A stretch of DNA of 53,445 nt from Candidatus Omnitrophota bacterium (GCA_040755155.1 JBFMBP010000158.1:1-53445), one strand, 5' to 3'; shown: positions 1 through 9,838, numbered from the stretch's first letter. Numbers and translations are program-made. Notes: generated by a model from the letters alone, not told the origin.

Positions 1-115
1 CTTGGGCATGGAACGGCGCTATTTCTCCGGCTTCTCTACGCGCGCCACCTACGACGCGAAGCCCCAGAAATGCCAAAATTCCCTCTCTTCCGCTGTCTTC
101 TACGCCTCTCAATAG
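1..115. other. Unresolved edge segment, possibly the end of a cut-off gene
   Basis: The first 115 bases are GC-richer than the AT-rich gap that follows and could be the tail of a gene cut by the window edge. On the plus strand the frame from base 2 runs to a TAG at 113-115 (about 37 residues ending in ...VFYASQ). The other plus frame from base 1 and at least one minus frame are also open here, so frame and strand cannot be settled. No domain is recognisable. Confidence 0.2.
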
Positions 116-294
116 CCAAACTTCAGGGTATTAAGTATAATACATTCTTAAATATTTTTCAATCTGGAATAATGAAATTATAGTAATTTTCAACTTTATC
201 TACAATATTTCATAAGAAATATTCTTTTAAATCGAATATTTCGTTATAATTACTGTATATTAAGAGATAGTTGTTCGAAACGAATTAAAATCCA
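116..294. other. AT-rich intergenic region with three nested inverted repeats
   Basis: This gap is very AT-rich and has no plausible ORF. It contains AATATTTC (204-211), GAAATATTC (216-224) and GAATATTTC (234-242). The middle element is complementary to both flanking ones, so two mutually exclusive hairpins could form, or it could be a tandem operator. AT-rich DNA produces such palindromes fairly often by chance. No function is claimed. Confidence 0.3.
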
Positions 295-329
295 AAGAAC
301 GGCATGGCTTTGGGAGACATGCCGTTCTT
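295..329 (-). terminator. Rho-independent terminator of the ferredoxin gene
   Basis: There is a perfect 12-bp stem (AAGAACGGCATG at 295-306 with CATGCCGTTCTT at 318-329) and an 11-base loop. Read on the minus strand, the hairpin is followed by a T-rich run. It lies about 45 bases after the stop of the minus-strand ferredoxin gene. Confidence 0.85.
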
Positions 330-374
330 CTAATGAAGGAATATTCTTTTGCCGAAATCGAGCCGCTAACGGTT

Positions 375-608
375 TTATTTGCCGTCGCCGCCAATCGATT
401 CCGTGGGGCATTCGCCTATTGCTTCTTTGAGGGCTTCTTCTTCCTCTGCGTTTTCAGGCTGTTTGAAAACGATGCAATGATCCCCATCATCGCTCTCTTT
501 AACGTTGTTGGGAGCGATATCGACGCAAACGGCGCACATGGTGCAGTTCTGGTCGATATAGTATTTGCCTGCTGTGTTGTCTGCCCATTTTTCGTTGAAT
601 TCCGCCAT
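375..608 (-). CDS. Single-cluster [4Fe-4S] ferredoxin
   Basis: This encodes a 77-residue soluble electron carrier. Cysteines at about 22, 25 and 28 (CTMCAVC) and Cys67 followed by Pro (ECPTE) form the usual C-x2-C-x2-C...CP set for one [4Fe-4S] cluster, as in short ferredoxins. Cys45 is extra. The chain is acidic, as expected for a ferredoxin. The ATG at 608 is chosen because the sequence MAEFNEKWAD... starts directly before the fold and an AGG lies about 9 bases upstream. A longer frame to 713 needs a TTG start and adds a basic, unlike stretch. The gene is monocistronic, with a strong terminator directly downstream. The redox partner cannot be told from context. Confidence 0.88.
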   Translation of the reverse strand: MAEFNEKWADNTAGKYYIDQNCTMCAVCVDIAPNNVKESDDGDHCIVFKQPENAEEEEALKEAIGECPTESIGGDGK

Positions 609-916
609 AACGATTTGCCTCAAATACCCCGCAGGGAACTTTAGAATGGCTTCCAGCGTCCTATGGCGCCTGAAGCGATTCATATATCTTTCCGAAGTCT
701 TGTCCAACTTCAAGTTAGGAGTGTAAATCGTATGAATGAATCGTCAAGAGTAAAGTACGCTTCATCCCAACTTATCGTATTAGAAAACGATTTGCGGATA
801 CAACCCCTTCTATGGCTTGGAGCATCCCTGGGCAGGATGGCGGATTGGGATTATAAAAGAAACGGAATGAGAGAGTAACGTTTTCAATATCCTGCTACAT
901 CGGCAAAGGCATATTT
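609..916. other. Divergent intergenic region, ferredoxin to addB-like gene
   Basis: This gap of about 308 bases presumably holds the promoters of both divergent genes, but no convincing -35/-10 pair was found. A 48-residue ORF at 732-878 (+) has TTAGGAG about 10 bases before its ATG. Its product has no recognisable domain and it is not called as a gene. Confidence 0.4.
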
Positions 917-3900
917 ATGAACCTATTCATTGAAGGGCTTCGGCGAGTCTGCCAAGAAAAGCTTTTGGAGGAGAAATGGCTATTGGCGCCATCTCGGCGC
1001 GCCGGATTGCAATGGGTGGATGGCGTATGCCGCGCGGGAGGATCGGCGCTCAACGTTCGCATCCAGACGTTAAAGCGAATTGTCATCGAACTATCGCGGC
1101 AGGTTATGCAGAAGAGAAACGTAGAATGCCTCGCGCCGCTGCCTGGCGCCATTCTGGCGGAAAAAGTATGGAATCGGCTGCGCCGCAATCGCCGGAGCTA
1201 CTTCGCCTCGATTCAGCCAAGCGCCCCATTTTTTCAAACGCTCTATTCCTCTTATCAATCCTTTCGTCTTGCGGGCGCATCGCTGGAAGCAATGAATCCG
1301 TCCTGTTTCGAGACTGCCGCTAAGGGAAACGAACTAATCGCTTTTTTCCGCGAATATGCGAAATCGCTGGCGGATTGGGATTTCATTGATTATGCCGAAA
1401 TCCTGCATTGGGCAATCCACCGATTGCGGCGGCAAGAGGTTGATTGGCCGCAGGATCGGTTGATTCTCGTCCCGGAAGATATTGACGCTTGTCCTATGGA
1501 AAGAGACTTTCTCCAAGCGCTGCCGGAGAAGAATGTCATCTCTCTTCCCGTAGATCAACCATGCGTTCCTCCGGACGGTGAAGAAGTTCTTTCCGACGCG
1601 GCGCTTTTGCGATGGCTGCCCAATCCTTCCAAAGCCCCAGCGGCGCGGGGAGACGGCTCCGCAACGATATTCCGCGCCGCAGGCGAATGCAATGAAGTGC
1701 GGGAAGTAATCCGGCGCTGTTTAGGAGAAGGTTTGCGGCTGGATGAAGTGGAATTGATTTATACGGATAGGGAGACCTACCTCCCGTTGATTTACGAAAT
1801 CGCCAAAGGTTTGCAGCAGGAAGAAGGCGCGTTGAAGGAAGGCATTCCCATCACTTTCGCCGATGGCATTCCCGCGCGCTATTCGCGTCCGGGACGCGCT
1901 CTCGCGATGTGGATCGATTGGCTGCGCAGCGATTTTGCGCAGGCGGCTATGGTCCAGTTGATTAGGGAAGGATTGATCCTTCTTCCCCCGGAAGCGGAAG
2001 GAGAATGGAATCGGCATGGATTAGCGGCGCTGCTGCGCGGCGCGGTCGTAGGATTTGGACGGGATCGTTATCTGCCCAAACTGAACGATCATTGGCAAGG
2101 CTTGCAGGAACAAATACAGAATTGGAAAGAAAACGGCGACGACGAATATGAAAGCCAAAACCCAGCGCAGTTGCGGTGGAAAGCGAACGGCTTCCATTTT
2201 CTCATCGAAACCATACGGCCTTTGTTGGAGCATCTTCCCTCTCGCGGCGCTTCCGCCGACGTGTTGGACGCCGCATTGTGGTTTTTGGGAAACGCTGTCC
2301 GATGCGTTTCGGAATTGGATCATAACAGTTTGGGAAAACTGACCAACGAAATCTGCGAGTTGCGAAGTTGGTTCAGCGAGAAGGACGATTCGTCGCTGGA
2401 TGTTCTGCAATGGCTGGCCGATCTTCCCGCGCAAGCGAACGTATTGGGAAGCGGGCCGCAGCCGGGACATATTCATGCGGCAAGCCTGGCCAGCGGCGGC
2501 CATTCGGGACGGCGGCATACGTTCATCGTCGGTCTCGACGACGGGCGTTTTCCCGGCGCATTACGACAGGATCCTTTGCTGCTGGATGGGGAACGTAAAA
2601 AAATTTCCAGCGACATTCCAGCGTCATTTGACCATCAACGCCGCCAAATGGATGATTTCTATCGGTTGTTATGCCGTCTGCGGGGACGCATCGTTTTGAG
2701 TTATTGCTGTCTGGATATCAAGGAAAACCGCGAATTGTTTCCCAGCTCGGCGCTGCTATCCGCATATCGAATCCTATCGCAAGACCGGCAAGCGGATCAA
2801 AGCGGGATGTTGGATCAAATGGGACCGCCTGCTTCCTTCGCTCCGATGAGGGAAGAGGAATGCCTTAAGGAAAACGAATGGCTGCTTTGGCGGTTTTGCG
2901 GTTCCGAACCGGCGGCGGCGCCTCTCGCTTTCGCCGCCCAACGCTTTCCCCATTTGGGGGGAGGACTCTACGCCGCAACGCAGCGAGCCTCCGACGAATT
3001 CACTATATACGACGGAAAAGTTCCCGAAGCGGGAGCGTTGCTCGATCCAACGCCGCCGCAAGGGAAAATCATGTCCGCCTCCGCCTTCGAGACGGCGGGG
3101 CGCTGTCCGCTGGCGTTTTTTATTCTCTATGCGTTGGAGATACTACCGCCGGAGGAGTACGTTATTGACTCCGGACGTTGGCTCGAACAAAGCGAATTCG
3201 GCAAACTTCTTCATAATGTCTTTGAGACTTTCATGAGCCGGCTTCGGGAAAATGGCATCAAGCCATCCTATGCGCGCGATATCGGCGAATTGATGGAAAT
3301 TCTCGATGATTGGGCGGAACAATATAAAGACCGCTATCCTCCCGCCAACGAAAACGCCTATCGCCGCCAATACGGCGAATTGAAGCAAGCGGCTCAACTA
3401 TTCCTTAAGGATGAAGAAAGATTCTGCCAAACCAGAGATCCGCTTTATTTCGAACAATCCATTGGCATGAAGCCAGGCGAAGAACCGGCGTTGATGCCGC
3501 TGCCCAATGGCGCTGTTTTGCGAACGCGGGGAGTATTGGACCGCATCGACCGAAACGAGGATGGGGCTTATTCCGTTTGGGATTATAAAACCGGCAGTAC
3601 TTGGAAATACCGCCAAACCAAATTCCCTCCCTTCCACCAAGGAAGGGTTGTGCAGCATGTTCTCTATCTGGCGTTGGCCGAGGCTTGGCTTAAAAAAAAC
3701 GTCTCGCCCCAAGCTAGCGTCTCGCAATTCGGCTTTTTTTTCCCCGCCGCCAAAGGACGCGGGGAGAGAATCGGTTATTCAGTGGATGAATTGACGGAAG
3801 GCGATGGAGTCCTAATGAGATTGGCGCAGATTATCGGAAAAGGCGTCTTCGCAGCGACGAATAAAGTTGACGATTGCCGCTATTGCGATTACCGGCTCGT

Positions 3901-4015
3901 TTGCGGAAATATAGATGCCGTGACGGAAGCGAGTCAACGAAAATTGGATAATCTTGCGAACGCGGTTTTGCAGCCTTTGCGAGAGTTGAGACCCGATGAC
4001 AAAAAAAACGAATAA
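917..4015 (+). CDS. addB: AddB-like nuclease subunit of an AddAB-type recombination complex
   Basis: This is a 1032-residue homologue of the AddB/RexB group, which with AddA resects double-strand breaks for RecA-dependent repair. The C-terminal PD-(D/E)XK nuclease shows the GVLDRID strand and the VWDYKTGS motif (Asp about 889, Lys about 891). Four cysteines that in AddB bind an Fe-S cluster that staples the nuclease domain are all present: one in GRCPLAFF (about 730) and a C-x2-C-x5-C set (CRYCDYRLVC, about 987-996). The N-terminus (KWLLAPSRRAGLQW) lacks a Walker A GxGKT, so this subunit is probably an inactivated helicase plus an active nuclease. AAAGG lies 7 bases before the ATG. The gene overlaps the next by 20 bases, which implies coupled translation. 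The exact subfamily is less certain than the superfamily. Confidence 0.85.
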   Translation: MNLFIEGLRRVCQEKLLEEKWLLAPSRRAGLQWVDGVCRAGGSALNVRIQTLKRIVIELSRQVMQKRNVECLAPLPGAILAEKVWNRLRRNRRSYFASIQPSAPFFQTLYSSYQSFRLAGASLEAMNPSCFETAAKGNELIAFFREYAKSLADWDFIDYAEILHWAIHRLRRQEVDWPQDRLILVPEDIDACPMERDFLQALPEKNVISLPVDQPCVPPDGEEVLSDAALLRWLPNPSKAPAARGDGSATIFRAAGECNEVREVIRRCLGEGLRLDEVELIYTDRETYLPLIYEIAKGLQQEEGALKEGIPITFADGIPARYSRPGRALAMWIDWLRSDFAQAAMVQLIREGLILLPPEAEGEWNRHGLAALLRGAVVGFGRDRYLPKLNDHWQGLQEQIQNWKENGDDEYESQNPAQLRWKANGFHFLIETIRPLLEHLPSRGASADVLDAALWFLGNAVRCVSELDHNSLGKLTNEICELRSWFSEKDDSSLDVLQWLADLPAQANVLGSGPQPGHIHAASLASGGHSGRRHTFIVGLDDGRFPGALRQDPLLLDGERKKISSDIPASFDHQRRQMDDFYRLLCRLRGRIVLSYCCLDIKENRELFPSSALLSAYRILSQDRQADQSGMLDQMGPPASFAPMREEECLKENEWLLWRFCGSEPAAAPLAFAAQRFPHLGGGLYAATQRASDEFTIYDGKVPEAGALLDPTPPQGKIMSASAFETAGRCPLAFFILYALEILPPEEYVIDSGRWLEQSEFGKLLHNVFETFMSRLRENGIKPSYARDIGELMEILDDWAEQYKDRYPPANENAYRRQYGELKQAAQLFLKDEERFCQTRDPLYFEQSIGMKPGEEPALMPLPNGAVLRTRGVLDRIDRNEDGAYSVWDYKTGSTWKYRQTKFPPFHQGRVVQHVLYLALAEAWLKKNVSPQASVSQFGFFFPAAKGRGERIGYSVDELTEGDGVLMRLAQIIGKGVFAATNKVDDCRYCDYRLVCGNIDAVTEASQRKLDNLANAVLQPLRELRPDDKKNE

Positions 4016-7000
4016 CATTCCGCCAGATCAAGAAGCGCGCGATTTTATCCAGCGCGAATTGGATCGCACCATCCACGTCGAAGCGGCCGCGGGAACGGGA
4101 AAAACTACGAGCATGGCCAACCGCATGACGGCTTTGATTAGAGAAAGGAAATGCGCCATCGAATCGCTGGCCGCCGTAACTTTTACCCGCAAAGCCGCCG
4201 CCGAGCTGCGCGCCCGCTTTCAACTCGCGCTGGAAATGGAACTGCGCAGGATGGAGGGGAAGAATGCGGTTTTAGCGGAAGCAGTTCAAAACGCCGAGCG
4301 CTGCTTCATCGGCACTATCCATTCCTTCTGCGCCCGATTGCTTAGGGAAAGGCCCATCGAAGCGGGCGTCGATTTGGGATTCGAAGAGATGGAGGAAGAG
4401 GCGGACGCGAGGCTGCGGGAACAGGCGTGGGACGAATACGCCGTCAGCTTGTACGTCGAGGGAGACGGCATTTTGGAAGAACTAGATTCATTGGGACTGC
4501 AAATTGGGCAACTCAAACAAGCATTTCTTCGCTTCGCTGATTTTCCCGATGTAGAAGAATGGCCGACGGAGCGTCCCCCCTTGCCCGATTTGCAGGAAAT
4601 CATTGCTGGATTGCAAGAATACGCGGCGCGCATGGAAAACCTGGCGGATGCGCTGCCCGCCGATCCGGGCCATGATACGTTGATTCCAAAATATAAAACC
4701 ATCCCCCGCTTGATGCGCTACGCCGATCCAGCGCGTCTCGCGGATTGGATGGCCATTCTGGAAGAATTCAAAGACATTAAGATCGTTCAAAAAAACTGGC
4801 CGGGAAAAAAAGAGCAAGCCAAAGCGGAAGAGGAACGCTGGACTATTTTCTGCGAAACTTTCGCCCAGCCGCGTTTGGATGCCTGGCGTATACGCCGCTA
4901 CGAAGCGGCGATGCGGGCATTGCAGCCAGCAATTGAGATTTACGAACGGCGGCGGCGCGAGATGGGAGCGCTCAATTTTCAAGACCTATTGTTGTTATCC
5001 GCCCGGCTGTTGCGGGATCGTCCCGCCATTCGGCGCTATTTTCGCGAGCGCTTTACGCACCTGCTCGTCGATGAATTTCAAGACACCGATCCCATCCAGG
5101 CCGAAGTTATGATGCTGCTGACGGCGGACGATCCCACGCAAGAAGACTGGCGCCAATGCAAACCCGTTCCCGGATCGTTATTCGTCGTCGGCGATCCCAA
5201 ACAATCCATCTACCGTTTCCGCCGCGCCGATATCGCGACTTATAACCAAGTAAAAGAGATTATTCGCCAAGCGGGCGGCGGAGTATTGACGCTCTCGGCC
5301 AATTTCCGCACCGACGCACCGATTCTCGATTGGGTCAATCGCTGCTTCCAAGAACATTTTCCCCCAACGGCGGACGAGTTTTCCCCCGCTTACGTTCCGC
5401 TGCAAGCGGGGAAAGGAGAGAGTAGCGGGGCAGACGATCTCGTTCGGCGGTTGGATATTCCCGAAGACTACGACAAGCAAGAGGATGTGCAGAACTACGA
5501 AGCGGATTTCATCGCTCGAACCATCCGCGCCGCTCTAAACGCATCATCCGCGCAGCCCGGCGATTTTCTCGTTATCACGCGCCTAACCAAGCGCATGAAC
5601 GATTACGGCGTCAAACTACAAGAATTAGGCATTCCGCATGAAATAACTGGCAGCGCGGGATTGAACGAAATTCCCGAATTGGCTTGCCTGCGGGAGGTCC
5701 TTACGGCGATATGCCAGCCGAAAAATCCCGTAGCGCTGCTCGCCGTGTTGCGCGGCCCGCTCTTCGGCGCTAGCGACGCCGCTCTTTTCGCTTTGAAAAA
5801 AGCGGGAGGCAAGTTTTCGTTCCGTGCGCCGTTGCCTGATGGATTGGGTAACGAAGAACGCAATCTCTTCGCAGACGCTTTCGGAAAACTAAGGCAATAT
5901 TCTCAATGGACGGCAACCCTGCCGCTTGTCTCCGCCATCGAAAAGATCGCGGACGATTTGGGGTTGTTCGCGCTGGCTGCGGCGGCGCCGGACGGCCATT
6001 TGCGGGCGGGGAGTTTGGCGAAAGCCATCGAATTGCTGCGCCTCCGCCAAGCGCCTATGGCCTCGATCGAGGAAGCGGCGATTTACCTGAACGATCTCGT
6101 CAACCAAAAAGAATGCTATGACGGTTTATCCATTTGCCCTAGCGAGAGCGGTGCCGTTCGGATTATGAATTTGCATAAAGTGAAAGGATTGGAAGCGCCC
6201 TGCGTTTTTCTGGCCGATCCTAATGGGAACGCTAAACATGACGTCCAGTTGCACGTGGATCGCAGCGGCAAACGCTCGCGGGGCTACATGGCCATCTACG
6301 AAGAGACAACCAGATGGGGAACCGGCCCGTTGCTGGCGCATCCCAGCGGCTGGAGTGAAATCGCCAAGCGAGAGAAACAGTTTTTGGAAGCGGAAGAGAT
6401 GCGGCTGCTTTACGTCGCCGCCACGCGGGCGGGAAAACAACTGACGATTTCGCAGCGGATGAAAAAAAATCACGTAAATCCGTGGAAATTTTTTGACGAA
6501 TATTTAAAAAACACTCCTACGCTTCCCGATCCCGGCCCGCAACATGCGCCTGTTCTCGCCGGGAAGACAGTCACAGCGAATGACGCTCTTCACGCCGCCG
6601 CCGCGATTCAAGAAAAATGGCAAACCGCCGCCTATCCCACCTACGCTGTGGAACGAGCAAAACAAGTTTCTCAAAATTGGCCAGTTTCGGCTAATGAAAC
6701 GAGCGAACGGGGCGCGCAATGGGGCAGCGCCGTCCATCTTTTATTGCAGGAACTCATGGACGATCCCGCCGCCGACTTGAACCAGCTCGCGCGAACTGTC
6801 TTGGCGGAGGAGGAATTGGAGGAGAACTGGCTGGACGAATTGAAGGACGCCGTCCTTTCGGTAACGCGCTCGGAGATATGGCGCCGCGCCCAAGCCAGCC
6901 GTCAGCGGATGACGGAAGTTCCCTTCGAAACGATGGTCCATGCCGGAAAGGAATTGCCGACGCTGCAACGCGGCGTCATCGATCTGGTTTTTTTGGAAGC

Positions 7001-7190
7001 GAACGGCTGGGTCATCGTCGATTACAAAACCGACCGCGGCGCCATAACGGCGCTGGATCGCCTGGCGGAACATTATCGCCCGCAAGTGGAAGCCTACGCC
7101 GCCCGTTGGCGGGAAATCACTGGCCAACGCGTCGCCGAAGCGGGATTGTATTTCACGGCGGCGGGGAAGTACGTTTGCGTTTTTCCATAA
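3996..7190 (+). CDS. addA: AddA-like UvrD-family helicase-nuclease
   Basis: This 1064-residue SF1A helicase carries a C-terminal nuclease and is the motor subunit of an AddAB-type complex. Walker A is AAAGTGKTT (about 31-38) and the Walker B/DExx box is LLVDEFQDTDP (Asp about 359). Further UvrD motifs are VVGDPKQSIYRFRRA, LSANFRTD, VRIMNLHKVKGLEAP and RLLYVAATRA. The last domain has WVIVDYKTDRG (Asp about 1009, Lys about 1011), the PD-(D/E)XK core seen in AddA. The length is near that expected for AddA. Its start lies inside the end of addB, with only a weak GAGA-type ribosome site, consistent with translational coupling. The pair has no third gene, so this is AddAB-type rather than RecBCD. 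A hairpin terminator follows the stop. Confidence 0.93.
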   Translation: MTKKTNNIPPDQEARDFIQRELDRTIHVEAAAGTGKTTSMANRMTALIRERKCAIESLAAVTFTRKAAAELRARFQLALEMELRRMEGKNAVLAEAVQNAERCFIGTIHSFCARLLRERPIEAGVDLGFEEMEEEADARLREQAWDEYAVSLYVEGDGILEELDSLGLQIGQLKQAFLRFADFPDVEEWPTERPPLPDLQEIIAGLQEYAARMENLADALPADPGHDTLIPKYKTIPRLMRYADPARLADWMAILEEFKDIKIVQKNWPGKKEQAKAEEERWTIFCETFAQPRLDAWRIRRYEAAMRALQPAIEIYERRRREMGALNFQDLLLLSARLLRDRPAIRRYFRERFTHLLVDEFQDTDPIQAEVMMLLTADDPTQEDWRQCKPVPGSLFVVGDPKQSIYRFRRADIATYNQVKEIIRQAGGGVLTLSANFRTDAPILDWVNRCFQEHFPPTADEFSPAYVPLQAGKGESSGADDLVRRLDIPEDYDKQEDVQNYEADFIARTIRAALNASSAQPGDFLVITRLTKRMNDYGVKLQELGIPHEITGSAGLNEIPELACLREVLTAICQPKNPVALLAVLRGPLFGASDAALFALKKAGGKFSFRAPLPDGLGNEERNLFADAFGKLRQYSQWTATLPLVSAIEKIADDLGLFALAAAAPDGHLRAGSLAKAIELLRLRQAPMASIEEAAIYLNDLVNQKECYDGLSICPSESGAVRIMNLHKVKGLEAPCVFLADPNGNAKHDVQLHVDRSGKRSRGYMAIYEETTRWGTGPLLAHPSGWSEIAKREKQFLEAEEMRLLYVAATRAGKQLTISQRMKKNHVNPWKFFDEYLKNTPTLPDPGPQHAPVLAGKTVTANDALHAAAAIQEKWQTAAYPTYAVERAKQVSQNWPVSANETSERGAQWGSAVHLLLQELMDDPAADLNQLARTVLAEEELEENWLDELKDAVLSVTRSEIWRRAQASRQRMTEVPFETMVHAGKELPTLQRGVIDLVFLEANGWVIVDYKTDRGAITALDRLAEHYRPQVEAYAARWREITGQRVAEAGLYFTAAGKYVCVFP

Positions 7191-7208
7191 TGGCGTTAAA
7201 TAAAAATA

Positions 7209-7241
7209 GGGCGCAGAATTTCTTCTACGCCCCCTTTTTTT
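7209..7241. terminator. Terminator between addA and the DUF362 gene
   Basis: A 10-bp stem with one mismatch (7209-7218 with 7223-7232) and a TTTC loop is followed by a T run at 7235-7241. It is a classical rho-independent terminator for addA on the plus strand. It may also stop the convergent DUF362 transcript. Confidence 0.85.
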
Positions 7242-7258
7242 CTATATGCGCTTAGGAC

Positions 7259-8341
7259 TCACCCCATCGGCTGTTTCCAAAGCATCTGCCTCTCCACCGC
7301 CTGATGCAGCTTATATTTTTTGGCGTGATCGGCGATCATTTCACCTATGACTTCGATCTTGTCGAGATGGCCTTCGCCCAAATTCGCATTAGTCGCGTAG
7401 TTCAAATAGCCGACATTGGCGAAATCAATTCCCATCAATTCGATGCCCACGCGATCCGCCGCCAGCCAATCGGGGCTGACGACGGCGATGCGATGTTCGA
7501 CGGGCGTCCCGCCTACTGGCCCGTTGCCTTCCATGCCCCGATAGCCGTCAATGACGGCCAGGTCGGGCGCCAGGCGAAAAGCGTTGGCGAAGAGATTGTA
7601 GTTGACGCCCCGAAAGCCGCCGCCGTGGGCGACAGGCTTGTCGTTCTTGGCGCCCGCTTTGCCGCCCGGCCCCCAGCGGAAGCCTTCGTCTTTGATAGGA
7701 GCGCCGAAGACGATGTTCTTGAGAGAAAGCGTCGCCACCACGCGGTCGTGCGTCTTCATCACCGCCGCCGAAACGACGTAGGATGCGGGATCGAGCAACA
7801 TCTTCGACATGCGCACGGCGCGGGGATGGAAATCCTCGTCGCTGACTACGTAGACCATCTCGTATTCTTCCTTGTCGAGATCAATATACTTTACTTCAGG
7901 AAATTTCGCTTTCAATTTGAAATACCCGTAATTGTCGAAGCCCTCGAAGGTGGGGCCGCTGGCCGCCGACTCGGCGACGATGACGTCCGTCCGGCCTATG
8001 GATTTAAAGAACTCTAAGATGCCTTCTATGCTATCCGCGTGAGTAGCGCAGAGTTGGTTGTCGATGGCGACGTTATTGGGCTTCACCACGATGCGGCGGC
8101 CATCCGAATGCTTTTCGATCTGGCTCTCGAAATTCTTCAATCCCTTGAAAATGATATCGGGATGATCCTCGCCGGCGGTGAGCGAAACCTTGCCCTTGCA
8201 GGCGCATGCGGTGGATTCGTCTTTCTTCTCCGATTCCGAAGCGAATGCGGCGGCGGGATAGCGGAAAGCCGCCGACGCGGCTGCGCCTGTCACAATCGAG
8301 GTTTTCAGGAAATTTCTTCGCGAGGTTTTCATAGCGGCCAT
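7259..8341 (-). CDS. Tat-exported DUF362 domain protein
   Basis: This 360-residue protein begins with a twin-arginine signal (TSRRNFLKTSIVTGAAASA), so it is probably folded in the cytoplasm and exported, often a sign of a bound cofactor. The rest matches the DUF362 type, with motifs such as VVKPNNVA, VIVAESAASG, MKTHDRVVATLSLKN and VIDGYRGMEGNGP. The biochemical role of DUF362 is not settled, and this form lacks a ferredoxin domain. A short CACKGK stretch follows the signal. The ATG at 8341 has GGGAGA 8 bases upstream; an in-frame ATG three codons later is the alternative. It is monocistronic and convergent with addA. Confidence 0.85.
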   Translation of the reverse strand: MAAMKTSRRNFLKTSIVTGAAASAAFRYPAAAFASESEKKDESTACACKGKVSLTAGEDHPDIIFKGLKNFESQIEKHSDGRRIVVKPNNVAIDNQLCATHADSIEGILEFFKSIGRTDVIVAESAASGPTFEGFDNYGYFKLKAKFPEVKYIDLDKEEYEMVYVVSDEDFHPRAVRMSKMLLDPASYVVSAAVMKTHDRVVATLSLKNIVFGAPIKDEGFRWGPGGKAGAKNDKPVAHGGGFRGVNYNLFANAFRLAPDLAVIDGYRGMEGNGPVGGTPVEHRIAVVSPDWLAADRVGIELMGIDFANVGYLNYATNANLGEGHLDKIEVIGEMIADHAKKYKLHQAVERQMLWKQPMG

Positions 8342-8620
8342 TAAACATATCTCCCTTGAAAATCAATATTATCTTTCCTCACGCGCCGGACGCCGCCAGC
8401 GCGGATTATAGGCGTTATCATAGCAGTTTTTATTTTTTCACGAATAAAAAACTCAGCAATATTACGAATATTAAAATAATGTGAATAGAGACAGCGATAG
8501 AAAGCAAAATGCTTGCCCGATATCCCCTATTGATGGATTCTTTACATCAATGGATATACAATGCTTTTTCCCAACATGTTCATCCATCAGTGAAACATCC
8601 CTTATTTACGAGGCGTTTTC

Positions 8621-9838
8621 ATGAAGACTGCAACCTTACTAGCCGCCGTATTAGTTTTGGCTCTTCCCGCCTGGACGTTGGAAATCCGAGTCAACGACAA
8701 TCCCATCTACGATCAAGCGCCGCGCCTGGTTAAAGAAGCCATCAACGCTCGCTTGTTCGCTGCGGGTGAGGGCGAAGACGAAATTCGAATATTGCACCTT
8801 TGGGGCGCGCCGCGCGAGATGGGCCGCGCTTATGGGGCGATGATGAAAGAGGATATCGCCAATTATACAGCCTTAGTGCTTGGATTGATGTCGCAAGAGA
8901 TCGAAGGCGGAGCGGAAAAGATCGATCAAGTTTACGAACTGGCCAAATCCTATATTCCCGAAGAGATTATCGAAGAGTTGCAAGGTTTGGCGGAAGGATC
9001 GGGAGTCGACTTCAAGCAACTGCTGCGGGTTAACCTTATTGGCGACGCCAGCGAATGGCATTGCTCGCTCTTCGGAGCGTGGGGAGCGGCGACGGCTTCC
9101 ACCGGTTCGCTGCTGCAACTGCGGGCGCTGGATTACGCCGTCCGGGCGGAGATTCAGAAATATCCCCTCATCACCGTCTATCATCCCGAAAAAGGCCACG
9201 CCTTCGCCAATATCGGATGGGTGGGCATGATCGGCGTGGTTACCGGCATGTCGTCCGCTCAAATGGCCGTCAGCGAGATCGGCGACGATTACGACCAAGC
9301 CAACGATTCGTTCGAGGCCATGCCCTTTGTTTACCTGTTGCGCAATATCATGCAATACGACGAATCGCTGGAACAGGCCATCGAGCGGATGCGTTCCACG
9401 AAGCGCAATACCTCTCTGATGTACGCCGTAGGCGACGGCAAGAAGGGCGAGGCCCGCGCTTTTCAAACCTCGCATACGCTGTGCAACGTTTACGATCCCC
9501 AAAACCTGGAGCCGTTGACGGACAGCCATCCCCGCATCGACGACATCGTCTATTGGGGCATGAGTTGGAACGTGCCCGCATTCGACAAGCCGCTGCACGA
9601 TATGCTGGTCAAGAATTACGGCAAGTTGACCGGCGAGACGACGATTCATGAAATCCTGCCCACGGTCAGGACGGGAAACCTGCAAGTCGCCGTCTACGAT
9701 CTCACGCGCATGATCCTCTGGACCGCCAACGCGGCGTCCAAGGGCGAAGCGGGGCCATTGGAAGCCTACAAACGCGCCTATGTTAAGTTGGATATGAATA
9801 AGGTATTTTCGGAGAAGCGCCCGGAAGGGAAAGAATAA
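8621..9838 (+). CDS. Secreted C45-type acyltransferase/hydrolase (Ntn fold)
   Basis: This encodes 405 residues with a short Sec signal (MKTATLLAAVLVLALPAWTLE). The body resembles the C45 family (acyl-CoA:6-aminopenicillanate acyltransferase-like Ntn hydrolases). It has HLWGAPREMGRAYG near the front, LQGLAEGSGVDF, and the candidate nucleophile Cys148 in EWHCSLFGAWG, followed by LLQLRALDY. Family members cleave themselves just before this Cys, which becomes the new N-terminus. Here the residue before Cys is His rather than the more usual Gly, so self-processing is inferred and not shown. The substrate is unknown; an amide or acyl compound of the periplasm is likely. GAGG lies about 7 bases before the ATG. 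The gene stands alone. Confidence 0.75.
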   Translation: MKTATLLAAVLVLALPAWTLEIRVNDNPIYDQAPRLVKEAINARLFAAGEGEDEIRILHLWGAPREMGRAYGAMMKEDIANYTALVLGLMSQEIEGGAEKIDQVYELAKSYIPEEIIEELQGLAEGSGVDFKQLLRVNLIGDASEWHCSLFGAWGAATASTGSLLQLRALDYAVRAEIQKYPLITVYHPEKGHAFANIGWVGMIGVVTGMSSAQMAVSEIGDDYDQANDSFEAMPFVYLLRNIMQYDESLEQAIERMRSTKRNTSLMYAVGDGKKGEARAFQTSHTLCNVYDPQNLEPLTDSHPRIDDIVYWGMSWNVPAFDKPLHDMLVKNYGKLTGETTIHEILPTVRTGNLQVAVYDLTRMILWTANAASKGEAGPLEAYKRAYVKLDMNKVFSEKRPEGKE

